The notes: generated by a model not told the origin, from the letters alone. A stretch of 27,376 nucleotides of DNA from Yinghuangia elevatio (GCF_040649515.1 NZ_JBEZFP010000126.1:1-27376), one strand, 5' to 3'. Positions 15,350 to 22,334 are shown, counted from the first letter of the stretch. Program-made: numbers and translations.

Positions 15350-15669
15350 GGCCGCGCGGAGCGGGGTCGGCCGATCGGTTCGATCGGTTCGATCGGTCTA
15401 TCCGAGCGTTGTACTATTTAGCAGTAAATAGCAGTGAGACAGACCAACTCTGCCTGATGCAGGGCTGGCGTGACCGCTCGGCGGCCGTTTGCCCCCATGA
15501 CCTGGTTCTCGCAGGTCGGGGCCGGTATCTACCCCGGTCGACGCGTTGAGGACAGCTCTCGGCGCACCGGGCCGGGCCCCTGTGCGCTACCAGGCGGCAG
15601 GAAGCAGAAAACCGTGCCGATCAGTCGGCCCGTACCGCGCGACGACCGGCCCTTCGGGGGGCGGCGCGC
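15350..15669. other. Leader/promoter region of the MFS gene
   Basis: A 320-bp gap. In order it holds three 9-bp tandem units CGATCGGTT at 15372-15398 (the last ends in C), the AT-rich palindrome at 15414-15431, a 30-codon open frame at 15457-15549, and a GC-rich hairpin at 15562-15587 about 80 nt before the MFS start. If transcription begins near the AT-rich site, the MFS gene has a leader of roughly 230 nt. No established riboswitch consensus was recognised. Confidence 0.6.
15414..15431. promoter_or_regulatory. AT-rich inverted repeat, likely operator
   Basis: CTATTTA-GCAG-TAAATAG is a perfect 7-bp inverted repeat with a 4-bp centre. In DNA of this GC content, an 18-bp AT-rich palindrome upstream of an exporter-like gene suggests a MarR- or TetR-type operator overlapping a promoter. 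No regulator gene is adjacent. Confidence 0.55.
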
Positions 15670-16908
15670 GTGATCTCCACATACACGACGCTGCTGCGGA
15701 CCCCGTCCGCGTGGCGGTTCCTGACCCCTGGCCTCATCGCGCGCCTGCCGTACGCAATGCTCGGCCTGGGCATTGTGCTGCTGGTCAAGGACACGACCGG
15801 CTCCTACGGCATCGCGGGAGCGGTGTCCGCGGCCATGGCGGTCGCGCTGTCGGTGGTCGGCCCGCAGACCGGGCGGCTCGCGGACCGGTACGGCCAAGCC
15901 GTCGTCCTCGTACCCGGCGCGCTGCTGCACGGCATTTCGGTCGCCGCGCTCATCATCTGCGCCAAGACGAACTCCCCCACATGGACTCTGTTCGTCACCG
16001 CCATCGCGGCGGGCGCGTCGGTGCCGCAGATCGGCTCGATGGTCCGGGCCCGCTGGGTCGCCAAATTGGAGGGCCAGCCCCTGCTGCCCACCGCATTCGC
16101 CTTCGAGTCGGTCACCGACGAGTTCACCTTCGTCGTCGGCCCGGTTGTCGCGACCTTCCTGGCCACGGGCATCGACCCGGGGTTCGGACTGGCCGTCGAG
16201 GCCGTGCTGACCGTCGTCGGCTCGCTGGCCTTCGCCGCGCAGCGTTCGACCGCGCCCGCGCGGCGGCCCGTCACCGGCACCCCGCACTCCTCCGCCATCC
16301 GCGTCGCGGGAGTAAAGGTGCTGGTCGGGGCGTTCGTCTGCATCGGGGCGGTGTTCGGGAGCATCCAGGTCTCGATCACCGCCTTCGCGGAGGAGTCGGG
16401 ACGTGCCGGGCTCGCCGGAGCCCTGTACGCGGTGTTCGCGGGCGGCAGCCTGATCGCCGGTGCGGTGTACGGGGCCATGGCGTGGCGCGGAACGGCCCAG
16501 CGGCGCCTGACGGCCACGTTCGCGGCGCTGGCCGTCGGTACGGCGCCGTTGTTGGCCGTACCGAACATCGCGGTCATGGTGCCCGTCGCGCTCATCTGCG
16601 GGCTGGCCCTGGCACCGACGATCATCACCGGATACACGTTGGTGGAAGGGCTGGTTGCGGCGGACGCCAAGACCGAGGCATTCACGTGGCTGACGGGGGC
16701 CATCGGCCTCGGACTGGCCTTCGGCTCGACTTTCGCGGGAATTGTGACGGACGAGTACGGAGCGAGCCCGGCCTTTGCGCTGACCTTCGCTTCCGCGGCC
16801 ATCGGACTGGTCGTCGTGACGCTCGGAAGGCGCACTTTGGTGCCCGAGAAGCGGACCGTGGTGGACGTAACTCCGGTGGATGCTGCACCATTGGCACTCG
16901 GCAGGTGA
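15670..16908 (+). CDS. Major facilitator superfamily transporter
   Basis: A 412-residue polytopic membrane protein. Alternating hydrophobic segments fit about 12 helices: LGLGIVLLV, GAVSAAMAVALSVVG, ALLHGISVAALIIC, AVEAVLTVVGSLAF, VLVGAFVCIGAVFGSIQVSI, VPVALICGLALAPTIITGYT, AAIGLVVVTLG. The loop after helix 2 reads GPQTGRLADRYGQ, the MFS motif A (G-x-L-A-D-R-x-G). A mid-protein basic loop separates the two halves (around AQRSTAPARRPV). The substrate is unknown; the branch resembles actinobacterial putative drug or metabolite exporters. The start GTG 15670 follows a G-rich Shine-Dalgarno at about 15656-15662. It is probably regulated through the upstream palindrome. The fmdB gene follows after about 37 bp. 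Confidence 0.88.
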   Translation: MISTYTTLLRTPSAWRFLTPGLIARLPYAMLGLGIVLLVKDTTGSYGIAGAVSAAMAVALSVVGPQTGRLADRYGQAVVLVPGALLHGISVAALIICAKTNSPTWTLFVTAIAAGASVPQIGSMVRARWVAKLEGQPLLPTAFAFESVTDEFTFVVGPVVATFLATGIDPGFGLAVEAVLTVVGSLAFAAQRSTAPARRPVTGTPHSSAIRVAGVKVLVGAFVCIGAVFGSIQVSITAFAEESGRAGLAGALYAVFAGGSLIAGAVYGAMAWRGTAQRRLTATFAALAVGTAPLLAVPNIAVMVPVALICGLALAPTIITGYTLVEGLVAADAKTEAFTWLTGAIGLGLAFGSTFAGIVTDEYGASPAFALTFASAAIGLVVVTLGRRTLVPEKRTVVDVTPVDAAPLALGR

Positions 16909-16945
16909 GAGTGCCAGCACCTGTCTTGCGAAGGAGGACCTGACC

Positions 16946-17311
16946 GTGCCCACGTACCAATACCAGTGCACCGCTTGTGGCGAGGGCCTTGAGGCCGTCC
17001 AGAAGTTCACGGACGACGCGCTCACCGAGTGCCCCGCCTGCCAGGGGCGGTTGCGCAAGGTGTTCTCGGCCGTGGGCGTGGTGTTCAAGGGCTCCGGCTT
17101 CTACCGGACCGACAGCCGCAGCGGATCCAGCTCGTCGACGGTTCCCGCGGCGAACGCGTCCACCGCCTCGACGTCGTCCTCGTCCGAGGGCTCGTCGTCT
17201 TCGTCGTCCTCGTCTTCGACGTCCACGTCGGGGTCGGGATCTTCGTCTTCCTCGGGGTCGGGGTCGTCGGGGTCGTCCTCGACGCCGTCCACCGCCGGCG
17301 CCTCTTCCTGA
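16946..17311 (+). CDS. FmdB-family zinc-ribbon protein with polyserine tail
   Basis: A 121-residue protein. Residues 1-60 are the FmdB zinc ribbon: MPTYQYQCTACGEGLEAVQK has Cys8 and Cys11, TECPACQG has Cys29 and Cys32, and KVFSAVGVVFKGSGFYRTDS completes the usual module. FmdB proteins are small putative regulatory or metal-binding proteins, named from the amide-urea regulator of Methylophilus; the role in actinobacteria is not settled. From about residue 64 to the end the protein is almost only Ser, with some Gly, Thr and Ala, a low-complexity tail. The start GTG 16946 has AAGGAGG at 16931-16937. The gene ends 16 bp before the phosphorylase gene, so they are probably co-transcribed. Confidence 0.92.
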   Translation: MPTYQYQCTACGEGLEAVQKFTDDALTECPACQGRLRKVFSAVGVVFKGSGFYRTDSRSGSSSSTVPAANASTASTSSSSEGSSSSSSSSSTSTSGSGSSSSSGSGSSGSSSTPSTAGASS

Positions 17312-17327
17312 CCGGCGTGGTGACGAC

Positions 17328-18167
17328 GTGACGACTGCCACTCCCCCGTCCCAGAGCGTGCTGCCCGAGGGTGTCGCCCCCGCCGAGATCGGCGTGATCG
17401 GCGGCTCCGGGTTCTACGCGTTCCTCGAGGACGTCACCGAGGTTCGCATCGACACGCCGTACGGCGCGCCGAGCGACTCGCTGTTCTTCGGCGAGATCGG
17501 CGGCCGCCGCGTGGCGTTCCTGCCGCGCCACGGACGCGACCACGCGATCCCGCCGCACCGCATCAACTACCGGGCCAATCTGTGGGCGCTCCGCGCCGCC
17601 GGGGTGACCCAGGTGCTGGCTCCGTGTGCGACCGGCGGGCTCCAGGCCGAGCTGGGCCCCGGCACGCTGGTGGTGCCGGACCAGTTGGTGGACCGTACGT
17701 CGGCGCGCGTGCAGACGTACTTCGACGGCCTCCCCGCGCCGGTGGTGCACACGTCGTTCGCCGACCCGTACTGCCCGGCCGGACGCGAGGTCGCGGTGTC
17801 GACCGCGCGGGCGGCCGACTGGGAGCCGGTGGACGGCGGCACGCTCGTCGTCATCGAGGGCCCGCGCTTCTCGACCCGCGCCGAATCGCGCTGGTACGGC
17901 GCGCAGGGCTGGTCGATCGTCGGCATGACGGGCCACCCGGAAGCCGTCCTGGCCCGCGAGCTGGGGCTGTGCTTCACGGCCATCGCGCTGGTCACCGACC
18001 TGGACGCGGGCGTCGAGGCGGGCGAGGGCGTGACACACGCGGAGGTCCTGGAGGTCTTCGCGAAGAACGTCGGACGCCTGCGTACGCTGCTGTTCGACGT
18101 CGTCACCGCAATGCCGACGACGCGCACCTGCGCGTGCGGCGCGGACGACGTCCCTCGGCCGGAGTAG
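17328..18167 (+). CDS. mtnP: S-methyl-5'-thioadenosine phosphorylase family (MtnP)
   Basis: A 279-residue nucleoside phosphorylase of the trimeric PNP/MTAP family. IGVIGGSGFY (21-30) and RHGRDHAIPPHRINYRAN (67-84) form the phosphate-binding sites. The core contains VVIEGPRFSTRAES, with GMTGHPEAVLARE next (199-211) and LVTDLDAGV (221-229). The enzyme would cleave methylthioadenosine to adenine and methylthioribose-1-phosphate for methionine salvage. The Asp pair in TDLD matches the adenine-selecting Asp pair of human MTAP, while MTGHPEA is closer to PNP-like or methylthioinosine enzymes than to the MTTVPE of human MTAP. Guanosine/inosine or methylthioinosine specificity therefore remains possible. 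The start GTG 17328 lies 16 bp after fmdB. The tail has CACG. A strong terminator follows at 18331. Confidence 0.9.
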   Translation: MTTATPPSQSVLPEGVAPAEIGVIGGSGFYAFLEDVTEVRIDTPYGAPSDSLFFGEIGGRRVAFLPRHGRDHAIPPHRINYRANLWALRAAGVTQVLAPCATGGLQAELGPGTLVVPDQLVDRTSARVQTYFDGLPAPVVHTSFADPYCPAGREVAVSTARAADWEPVDGGTLVVIEGPRFSTRAESRWYGAQGWSIVGMTGHPEAVLARELGLCFTAIALVTDLDAGVEAGEGVTHAEVLEVFAKNVGRLRTLLFDVVTAMPTTRTCACGADDVPRPE

Positions 18168-18330
18168 GTTCGGGGCTTCGGCCTTCCGGCTTCCGGCGCC
18201 TCGCTTGTGGCTTCCGGTTTCCGGTGTCCGGTTTTCGGCGAGCCCGACGCTCAGGCCGGTCGGTGGCGGCTGACGCTCACGGCGGCCACGCCGCACCCAC
18301 CTGCACAGCCGCAGCCGCCTTCACATCTGA

Positions 18331-18367
18331 AATGCCCCGGACGGTACTCGCAACCGTCCGGGGCATT
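18331..18367 (+). terminator. Terminator after mtnP
   Basis: AATGCCCCGGACGGT at 18331-18345 pairs perfectly over 15 bp with its complement at 18353-18367, leaving a 7-nt loop. It lies about 160 bp beyond the mtnP stop and is the only strong hairpin before the CpaB-like gene. Confidence 0.85.
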
Positions 18368-18456
18368 CGCGTTTCCACGGCGGCGAATGGCCGACAGGGT
18401 CTTCGCTCGAATTCACACCTTCGCCGCCGTCGCCATCCCCCGCCCGAGGGAATTCG

Positions 18457-18483
18457 TTATCCACAACCCCCAGGTTTTCCACA
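18457..18483 (+). promoter_or_regulatory. Pair of DnaA-box-like sequences
   Basis: TTATCCACA (18457-18465) matches the classical DnaA box exactly, and TTTTCCACA (18475-18483) differs at one base. Their starts are 18 bp apart and they share orientation. They lie about 100 bp before the CpaB-like gene. There is no dnaA, dnaN or larger box cluster, so this is not oriC; they could be a DnaA titration or regulatory site. Confidence 0.45.
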
Positions 18484-18584
18484 GATCCTGCCCGACGGTC
18501 ATGCGCCCTCCCCGACCTCCCGCACCGTAGAAGCACGAGGCGGCGCACCAAGCGCTCCTCACCTTCCACCCCCGGGAGTTCGCC

Positions 18585-19475
18585 GTGTTCCGCTCCGCCA
18601 AGCCGCCCCTGCCCACGCTCTCGTCCGCGTCACCCGCCACCGACCCGCGGAGCCCGTCCCATCCCCACGGCACCCACGGCGGCCGCAACAACCACGGCCG
18701 TCACGGCCCGCACGGCCCGCACGGGCTTCACAGCTCTCAGGGTGCGACGGCCGCCACGTCGCGATTCGGGCGCGGCACGTCGCCCCACACTTCGCCGCCT
18801 CGGCGGCGCCTGCGCGCACTCCGCGTGTTCGTCGCACGCCGTCGACGGCCGCTCGCCGCGCTGGCCGCCGCACTCGCCGTCGCCGCCGGTGTCGCGGTGG
18901 CCCGTCCCCCGACCCCGCCGTCCGTTCCGGTGCTCGTCGCGGCGCGTGACCTCGACACCGGCGTCGTGCTCGGCCCCCGCGACGTGCGAACCGCCCGCCT
19001 GCCTCCCGACGCCGTTCCCGACCACGCACTGCGCCGGCTCGCCGACGCACGGGGCCGCCCCCTCGCCGCCGCGGTCAGGCGCGGCGAGCCGCTGACCGAT
19101 GTCCGGCTCGTGGGGCCGCAGTTACGCGGTTCGCCGGGCACCGTCGCGGTACCCGTACGCTTCGCCGATCCGGACGCCGCACGTCTGCTCCGCCCCGGGG
19201 ACCGCATCGACGTGCTGGCCGCGCGTACCTCCGACGGGCCGTCAGTTCCCTTGCCGGGCACCGGCGATCCCAACGCGCCACGGGCCAGGGTCGTCGCGGG
19301 GGACGCGGCTGTGCTCGCCCGTCCGGACACCGGGGAGGACCGCACCGGCGGCCTCCTGATCCTGTCCGTCAGTCCCGAGGCCGCCGCCGCGATTGCGGGT
19401 GCGGCCGCATCGGGCCCCTTGACGTACACCATGCGTACGGCACAGGGTGGCGCGGTTGCGACAGGAAGCAACTAA
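18585..19475 (+). CDS. CpaB/RcpC-like SAF-domain protein (Flp pilus assembly type)
   Basis: A 296-residue membrane-anchored protein. The N-terminal 85 residues are cytoplasmic-looking, disordered and His/Gly-rich at 26-52 (HPHGTHGGRNNHGRHGPHGP). A basic stretch (RRRLRALRVFVARRRR) precedes a single membrane helix at about 89-107. A SAF domain follows, VPVLVAARDLDTGVVLGPRD, with RLPPDAVPDHAL and LAAAVRRGEPLTDVRLVG, and then the RcpC-like region VRFADPDAARLLRPGDRIDV and LLILSVSPEAAAAIAG. CpaB proteins link the secretin or inner-membrane parts of tight-adherence (Tad/Flp) pili; in Gram-positives the role is less clear. No other Tad genes are in the window. The start GTG 18585 has GGGAG at 18574-18578. 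Confidence 0.82.
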   Translation: MFRSAKPPLPTLSSASPATDPRSPSHPHGTHGGRNNHGRHGPHGPHGLHSSQGATAATSRFGRGTSPHTSPPRRRLRALRVFVARRRRPLAALAAALAVAAGVAVARPPTPPSVPVLVAARDLDTGVVLGPRDVRTARLPPDAVPDHALRRLADARGRPLAAAVRRGEPLTDVRLVGPQLRGSPGTVAVPVRFADPDAARLLRPGDRIDVLAARTSDGPSVPLPGTGDPNAPRARVVAGDAAVLARPDTGEDRTGGLLILSVSPEAAAAIAGAAASGPLTYTMRTAQGGAVATGSN

Positions 19476-19509
19476 CGCCAGAATTCTTCGGGTTGTTCCA
19501 GATGAGAAG

Positions 19510-19528
19510 TTAGAGCTGTTTGTTCTAA
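19510..19528. promoter_or_regulatory. Imperfect AT-rich inverted repeat upstream of mscL
   Basis: TTAGAGC-TGTTT-GTTCTAA matches at 6 of 7 arm positions. It sits about 90 bp before mscL in the only AT-rich stretch of the gap, so it may overlap the mscL promoter. No regulator is known from the sequence. Confidence 0.35.
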
Positions 19529-19619
19529 TAGTCCGATTGAATGTCGGGCCATCTCACGGCCAGGTGACGGGCCGCAGGAAAAGCGGTCCACATCACGACC
19601 CGATGGAGGGGACCCACCG

Positions 19620-20117
19620 ATGAGTGGCTTCAAGAAGTTCCTGATGCGCGGCAACGTCGTCGACCTAGCCGTTGCAGTGGTCATCGGTGCCGCGTTCACG
19701 ACCGTCGTCAACGCGTTCGTCCGGGGCATCATCAACCCCTTGGTGGGCGCCATCGGCACCCAGGCGCTCGACGACTACAAGACCTGCCTCAAGGGCCCCT
19801 GCACCGTCGACGACGCCGGCGACGTCACCGAGGGTGTCTACATCCTCTGGGGCCAAGTCCTCGGCGCACTGCTGACCTTCGTGATCACGGCGGCCGTCGT
19901 CTACTTCTGCTTCGTCCTGCCGCTCAACCACTGGATGGACCGCCGGGCCCGGGCACTCGGCCAGGCCAAGAAGGAGAAGCTCACCGACAACGAGCTCCTC
20001 ACCGAGATTCGCGACCTCCTCGCCGCGCAGCGCACCGCGGGCGGCGACAGCGACGGCGACGCCGACGGCGGCCCCGAGGGCAACAGCCCCGGCAGCAGTC
20101 GCCCTCGTACCTCCTGA
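19620..20117 (+). CDS. mscL: Large-conductance mechanosensitive channel MscL
   Basis: A 165-residue channel subunit that opens under membrane tension to release solutes after osmotic downshock. The N-terminus SGFKKFLMRGNVVDLAVAVV and GAAFTTVVNAFVRGIINPLV form the amphipathic S1 helix and first membrane helix of MscL. The extracellular loop holds two Cys (TCLKGPC), and ILWGQVLGALLTFVITAAVV is the second membrane helix. KEKLTDNELLTEIRDLLAAQ is the C-terminal helical bundle. A Gly/Asp-rich tail (GGDSDGDADGGPEGN) extends beyond the usual end. The start ATG 19620 has GGAGGGG at 19605-19611. The gene stands alone, between the CpaB-like gene and a bidirectional terminator. Confidence 0.96.
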   Translation: MSGFKKFLMRGNVVDLAVAVVIGAAFTTVVNAFVRGIINPLVGAIGTQALDDYKTCLKGPCTVDDAGDVTEGVYILWGQVLGALLTFVITAAVVYFCFVLPLNHWMDRRARALGQAKKEKLTDNELLTEIRDLLAAQRTAGGDSDGDADGGPEGNSPGSSRPRTS

Positions 20118-20160
20118 CCAGCCCCTGTCAACACTGACCATCCTGGCCGGACATGCAAAA

Positions 20161-20188
20161 GGGCCGCAGATCGCGCGATCTGCGGCCC
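20161..20188. terminator. 28-bp perfect palindrome, bidirectional terminator
   Basis: GGGCCGCAGATCGC is followed directly by its reverse complement, so the stem is 12-14 bp with almost no loop. AAAA precedes it on the plus strand. It lies between the convergent mscL (ends 20117) and the small PPHHL gene (ends 20207), so it can serve both. Confidence 0.85.
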
Positions 20189-20206
20189 GCATTCCACACG
20201 CCTCAT

Positions 20207-20488
20207 TCACAGGTGATGCGGCGGCTTTTCGTCCAGAAAGCGCCTGAGGTCCGCGGCATCCGACGCACCGCCCGCGCCATGCTCGTCCCCCCAGCCGCCG
20301 TCCCGCTCGTCCGCGGTCGCGTCCGGCAGCAGATCTCCGTCTTCAAGTCCAAAGAGAGCCGCCCCACGACGCACCGGTCGCGCCGTCGAGGTCTCCGCAC
20401 CCGCGTCGCCACCCGCGCCCGCACGCGCGCGATCAGCTCCGCCGGCACCCGCCACCTGCTCCGCCACCGTCGGTCCGCCGCCTTTCAC
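20207..20488 (-). CDS. Small acidic protein of unknown function, C-terminus PPHHL
   Basis: A peptide of about 93 residues with a Gly/Ala-rich N-terminal half and a more ordered half: RRGAALFGLEDGDLLPDATA, then DERDGGWGDE, and the end ASDAADLRRFLDEKPPHHL. The F-G-L-E-D-G-D-L-L-P-D and R-F-L-D-E-K-P-P-H-H pieces look constrained and do not resemble shadow sequence. I do not know a named family. GTG 20488 follows GGAG closely; an in-frame GTG at 20533 preceded directly by a stop would add 15 residues. The gene lies downstream of the sigma-factor gene on the same strand, about 180 bp away, and ends at the bidirectional terminator shared with mscL. Confidence 0.55.
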   Translation of the reverse strand: MKGGGPTVAEQVAGAGGADRARAGAGGDAGAETSTARPVRRGAALFGLEDGDLLPDATADERDGGWGDEHGAGGASDAADLRRFLDEKPPHHL

Positions 20489-20669
20489 CTGGCTCCATGC
20501 GCTCCTGCCACCCACACCCGGCGACCCGCGCACTCAGCAGCCACCCTACGTACCTGGGCGTCGCCCCAGCCCGCCCCACCGGGCGCATGCCGCGACCCCA
20601 GGAGGCTTGGCCGCCGGTCCCGGGGTCGTGGGAAGGGACGCCGACTCGATCACAGTGACCTCATCGCCG

Positions 20670-21644
20670 TCAGGCCGCAAGGCCCTGTTCTGTTGCCAGG
20701 TGCCGGAGTTCGACCAGCGCCTGCTTCTCGATCTGGCGGATGCGCTCGCGCGTCAGGCCGAGCTGCTTGCCGACCTCGGTCAGCGTGTGCTGCTTGCCGT
20801 CGAGCATGCCGTACCGCGCCTTCATGATCGTCGCCGTACGCCCGTCCAACCGCCCGACGAGATCGGCGATCTGACGCCGCTCCATCGCCTCCAGGGCGAC
20901 ATCCTCGGGGGTCACCGGATCCGTCTCCTGGACCAGCTCGCCCAACTCCGTCTCGCCGTCGTCGCCCACCGGGCTGTCGAGGCTGATCGGGTCGCGGGCC
21001 CAGCCCAGCACATCGGCGACCCGCTCGGGCGTCGATCCCAGCGTCGCCGCGATCTCCGCGAAGTCCGGCTCGTGCCCGTTGTCACGCGCGAACTCGCGCT
21101 GCACACGGCGGATCTTGCCGAGTTCCTCGACCAGATGCACGGGCAGCCGCACCGTACGCGCCTGGTCCGCCATCGCGCGCGTGATCGCCTGGCGAATCCA
21201 CCACGTCGCGTACGTCGAGAACTTGAACCCCTTCAGGTAGTCGAACTTCTCGACCGCCCGCACGAGGCCGACGTTCCCCTCCTGCACCAGATCCAGGAAC
21301 GGCATCCCGCTGCGCGGGTAGCGCCGTGCCACGGACACCACGAGCCGGAGGTTCGCCCGGATGAACTCGTCCTTCGCCTTGTGCCCGTCCTCGACGAGCG
21401 CCCGCAGCTCGTCCTCGGTCACACCCTTGGGGAACTCGCCGTCCTGCAAGAGCTGTTGGGCGAACAGCCCGGCCTCTATGGCCTGCGACAGCTCCACTTC
21501 GCGTGCCGCGTCGAGCAGCTTCGTACGGCTGATTTCGTCGAGGTACACACCGACGGTGTCGCGCTCCGCATCCGCGGCCTTCCGCGTACGCGAGGCGGCG
21601 ACCCGATCGGCTCCCTGACGGGCAACGCCCCGTGTCGTCGGCAT
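20670..21644 (-). CDS. hrdD: Group 2 sigma-70 factor, HrdD-like
   Basis: A 324-residue primary-like sigma factor. Region 1.2 starts at DTVGVYLDEISRTKLLDAAR (29-48). Region 2 runs from FIRANLRLVVSVARRYPRSG through EKFDYLKGFKFSTYATWWIR to QAITRAMADQARTVRLP (94-168), with the -10 recognition helix. Region 3 contains LVEELGKIRRVQREFARDNG. Region 4 ends with TLTEVGKQLGLTRERIRQIE, the -35 helix-turn-helix. It lacks the long N-terminus of HrdB, so it is an alternative, non-essential-type factor. Assignment to HrdD rests on family similarity, the neighbourhood (mscL, fmdB, phosphorylase) and the SigR-type promoter just upstream, since hrdD of S. coelicolor is a known SigR target. HrdA or SigB-like paralogues cannot be fully excluded. 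The start ATG 21644 has GAGGG 6 nt upstream. Confidence 0.88.
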   Translation of the reverse strand: MPTTRGVARQGADRVAASRTRKAADAERDTVGVYLDEISRTKLLDAAREVELSQAIEAGLFAQQLLQDGEFPKGVTEDELRALVEDGHKAKDEFIRANLRLVVSVARRYPRSGMPFLDLVQEGNVGLVRAVEKFDYLKGFKFSTYATWWIRQAITRAMADQARTVRLPVHLVEELGKIRRVQREFARDNGHEPDFAEIAATLGSTPERVADVLGWARDPISLDSPVGDDGETELGELVQETDPVTPEDVALEAMERRQIADLVGRLDGRTATIMKARYGMLDGKQHTLTEVGKQLGLTRERIRQIEKQALVELRHLATEQGLAA

Positions 21645-21684
21645 TCCTGACCCTCGCTTTCATTCGCGTTCGTCGTAATTGCCC

Positions 21685-21710
21685 AACAAGCGGGGGTCCT
21701 GTGATATTCC
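21685..21710 (-). promoter_or_regulatory. SigR-type promoter (GGAAT-N18-GTT) of the sigma-factor gene
   Basis: On the minus strand, GGAAT (21706-21710) is followed after exactly 18 nt by GTT (21685-21687), the SigR consensus. Transcription would start near 21678, giving a leader of about 33 nt before ATG 21644. This fits disulphide-stress control of hrdD known from Streptomyces. Confidence 0.75.
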
Positions 21711-22240
21711 GTCCACAGGTGTACTCTCGAAAGGTTGGCCCCCGGGCCACCGGATCCACGCCGCCGCAGCAGCCCGGCCGGCACGGCCCCGAGGCACCCC
21801 GGCGACCGCCCGCCATCCGCGGCGATCACTGCCCGAGTAACGGCCGAGAGCCCCGCAGTGTTCCGCGCCGCCGTCCGGCCCCGGATCGCCGCGCCGCCCA
21901 CGCCCGGCACAACGCCCGCTCACCTCATCCGCTACCCCGCCCGCGCCCCCGGATTCGTCTTCCACCGGCCCCGTAAGCAGAGCCACCCACCGCGACCTCG
22001 GCAACCACCGTGCCCGGCCACCCGCCCACCTCCGACGCGGCGAAACACCGGAGCGGCGTACCGCGCCGGTCCGCTACCCTTTTCCGCGAGGCCCACCGAG
22101 CGAGCGCGGCCACGACGTACTCCCGCCCAGGAGCACCCGTGAACCGAGCAAGAACGGCAGGCCCACCCGACGCGCCACATCCACCGCAGGCAACCCCAGG
22201 CAACCCCTCGGGCTTTTCTGCAAGGATCTCCGCACGTCCC
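21711..22240. other. Intergenic region with no supported gene
   Basis: A 530-bp stretch between the sigma-factor promoter and tRNA-Arg. The open frames on both strands are very Pro/Arg- or Gly-rich, without a Shine-Dalgarno or any recognisable motif, and I take them as chance frames in GC-rich DNA. No strong hairpin was found. The promoter for tRNA-Arg should lie in the last 60 bp but is not clear. Confidence 0.55.
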
Positions 22241-22313
22241 GCCTCAGTAGCTCAGGGGATAGAGCACCGCTCTCCTAAAGCGGGTGTCGCAGGTTCGAAT
22301 CCTGCCTGGGGCA
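22241..22313 (+). tRNA. tRNA-Arg, anticodon CCT (reads AGG)
   Basis: A 73-nt cloverleaf: acceptor GCCTCAG pairs with CTGGGGC (one T-G wobble), the D arm contains AGCTCAGGGGATAGAGC, anticodon stem CCGCT/AGCGG encloses the loop CTCCTAA, and the T arm is GCAGG-TTCGAAT-CCTGC. The anticodon is CCT. The discriminator is A and CCA is not encoded. AGG is a rare codon in such genomes. Confidence 0.96.
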
Positions 22314-22334
22314 CACAAAGCATCCGCAAAATCA

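Larger units (their letters stand above)
18168..18584. other. Intergenic region with terminator and two DnaA-box-like sites
   Basis: A 417-bp gap. The first 70 bp are a low-complexity tract of repeated TTCCGG-like words. A perfect hairpin follows at 18331-18367, then two DnaA-box-like sequences at 18457-18465 and 18475-18483. GGGAG at 18574-18578 is the Shine-Dalgarno of the next gene. No gene is called here. Confidence 0.65.

Noticed and set aside
15432..15669. Riboswitch in the MFS leader
   Set aside because: I compared it by eye with common classes (cobalamin, TPP, guanidine, c-di-GMP) and found no matching conserved core.
18457..18483. Origin of replication
   Set aside because: Only two boxes and no dnaA, dnaN or gyrase genes nearby.
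21735..22142. 135-codon Pro/Arg-rich frame before tRNA-Arg
   Set aside because: Low-complexity Pro/Arg composition, no Shine-Dalgarno and no recognisable motif.
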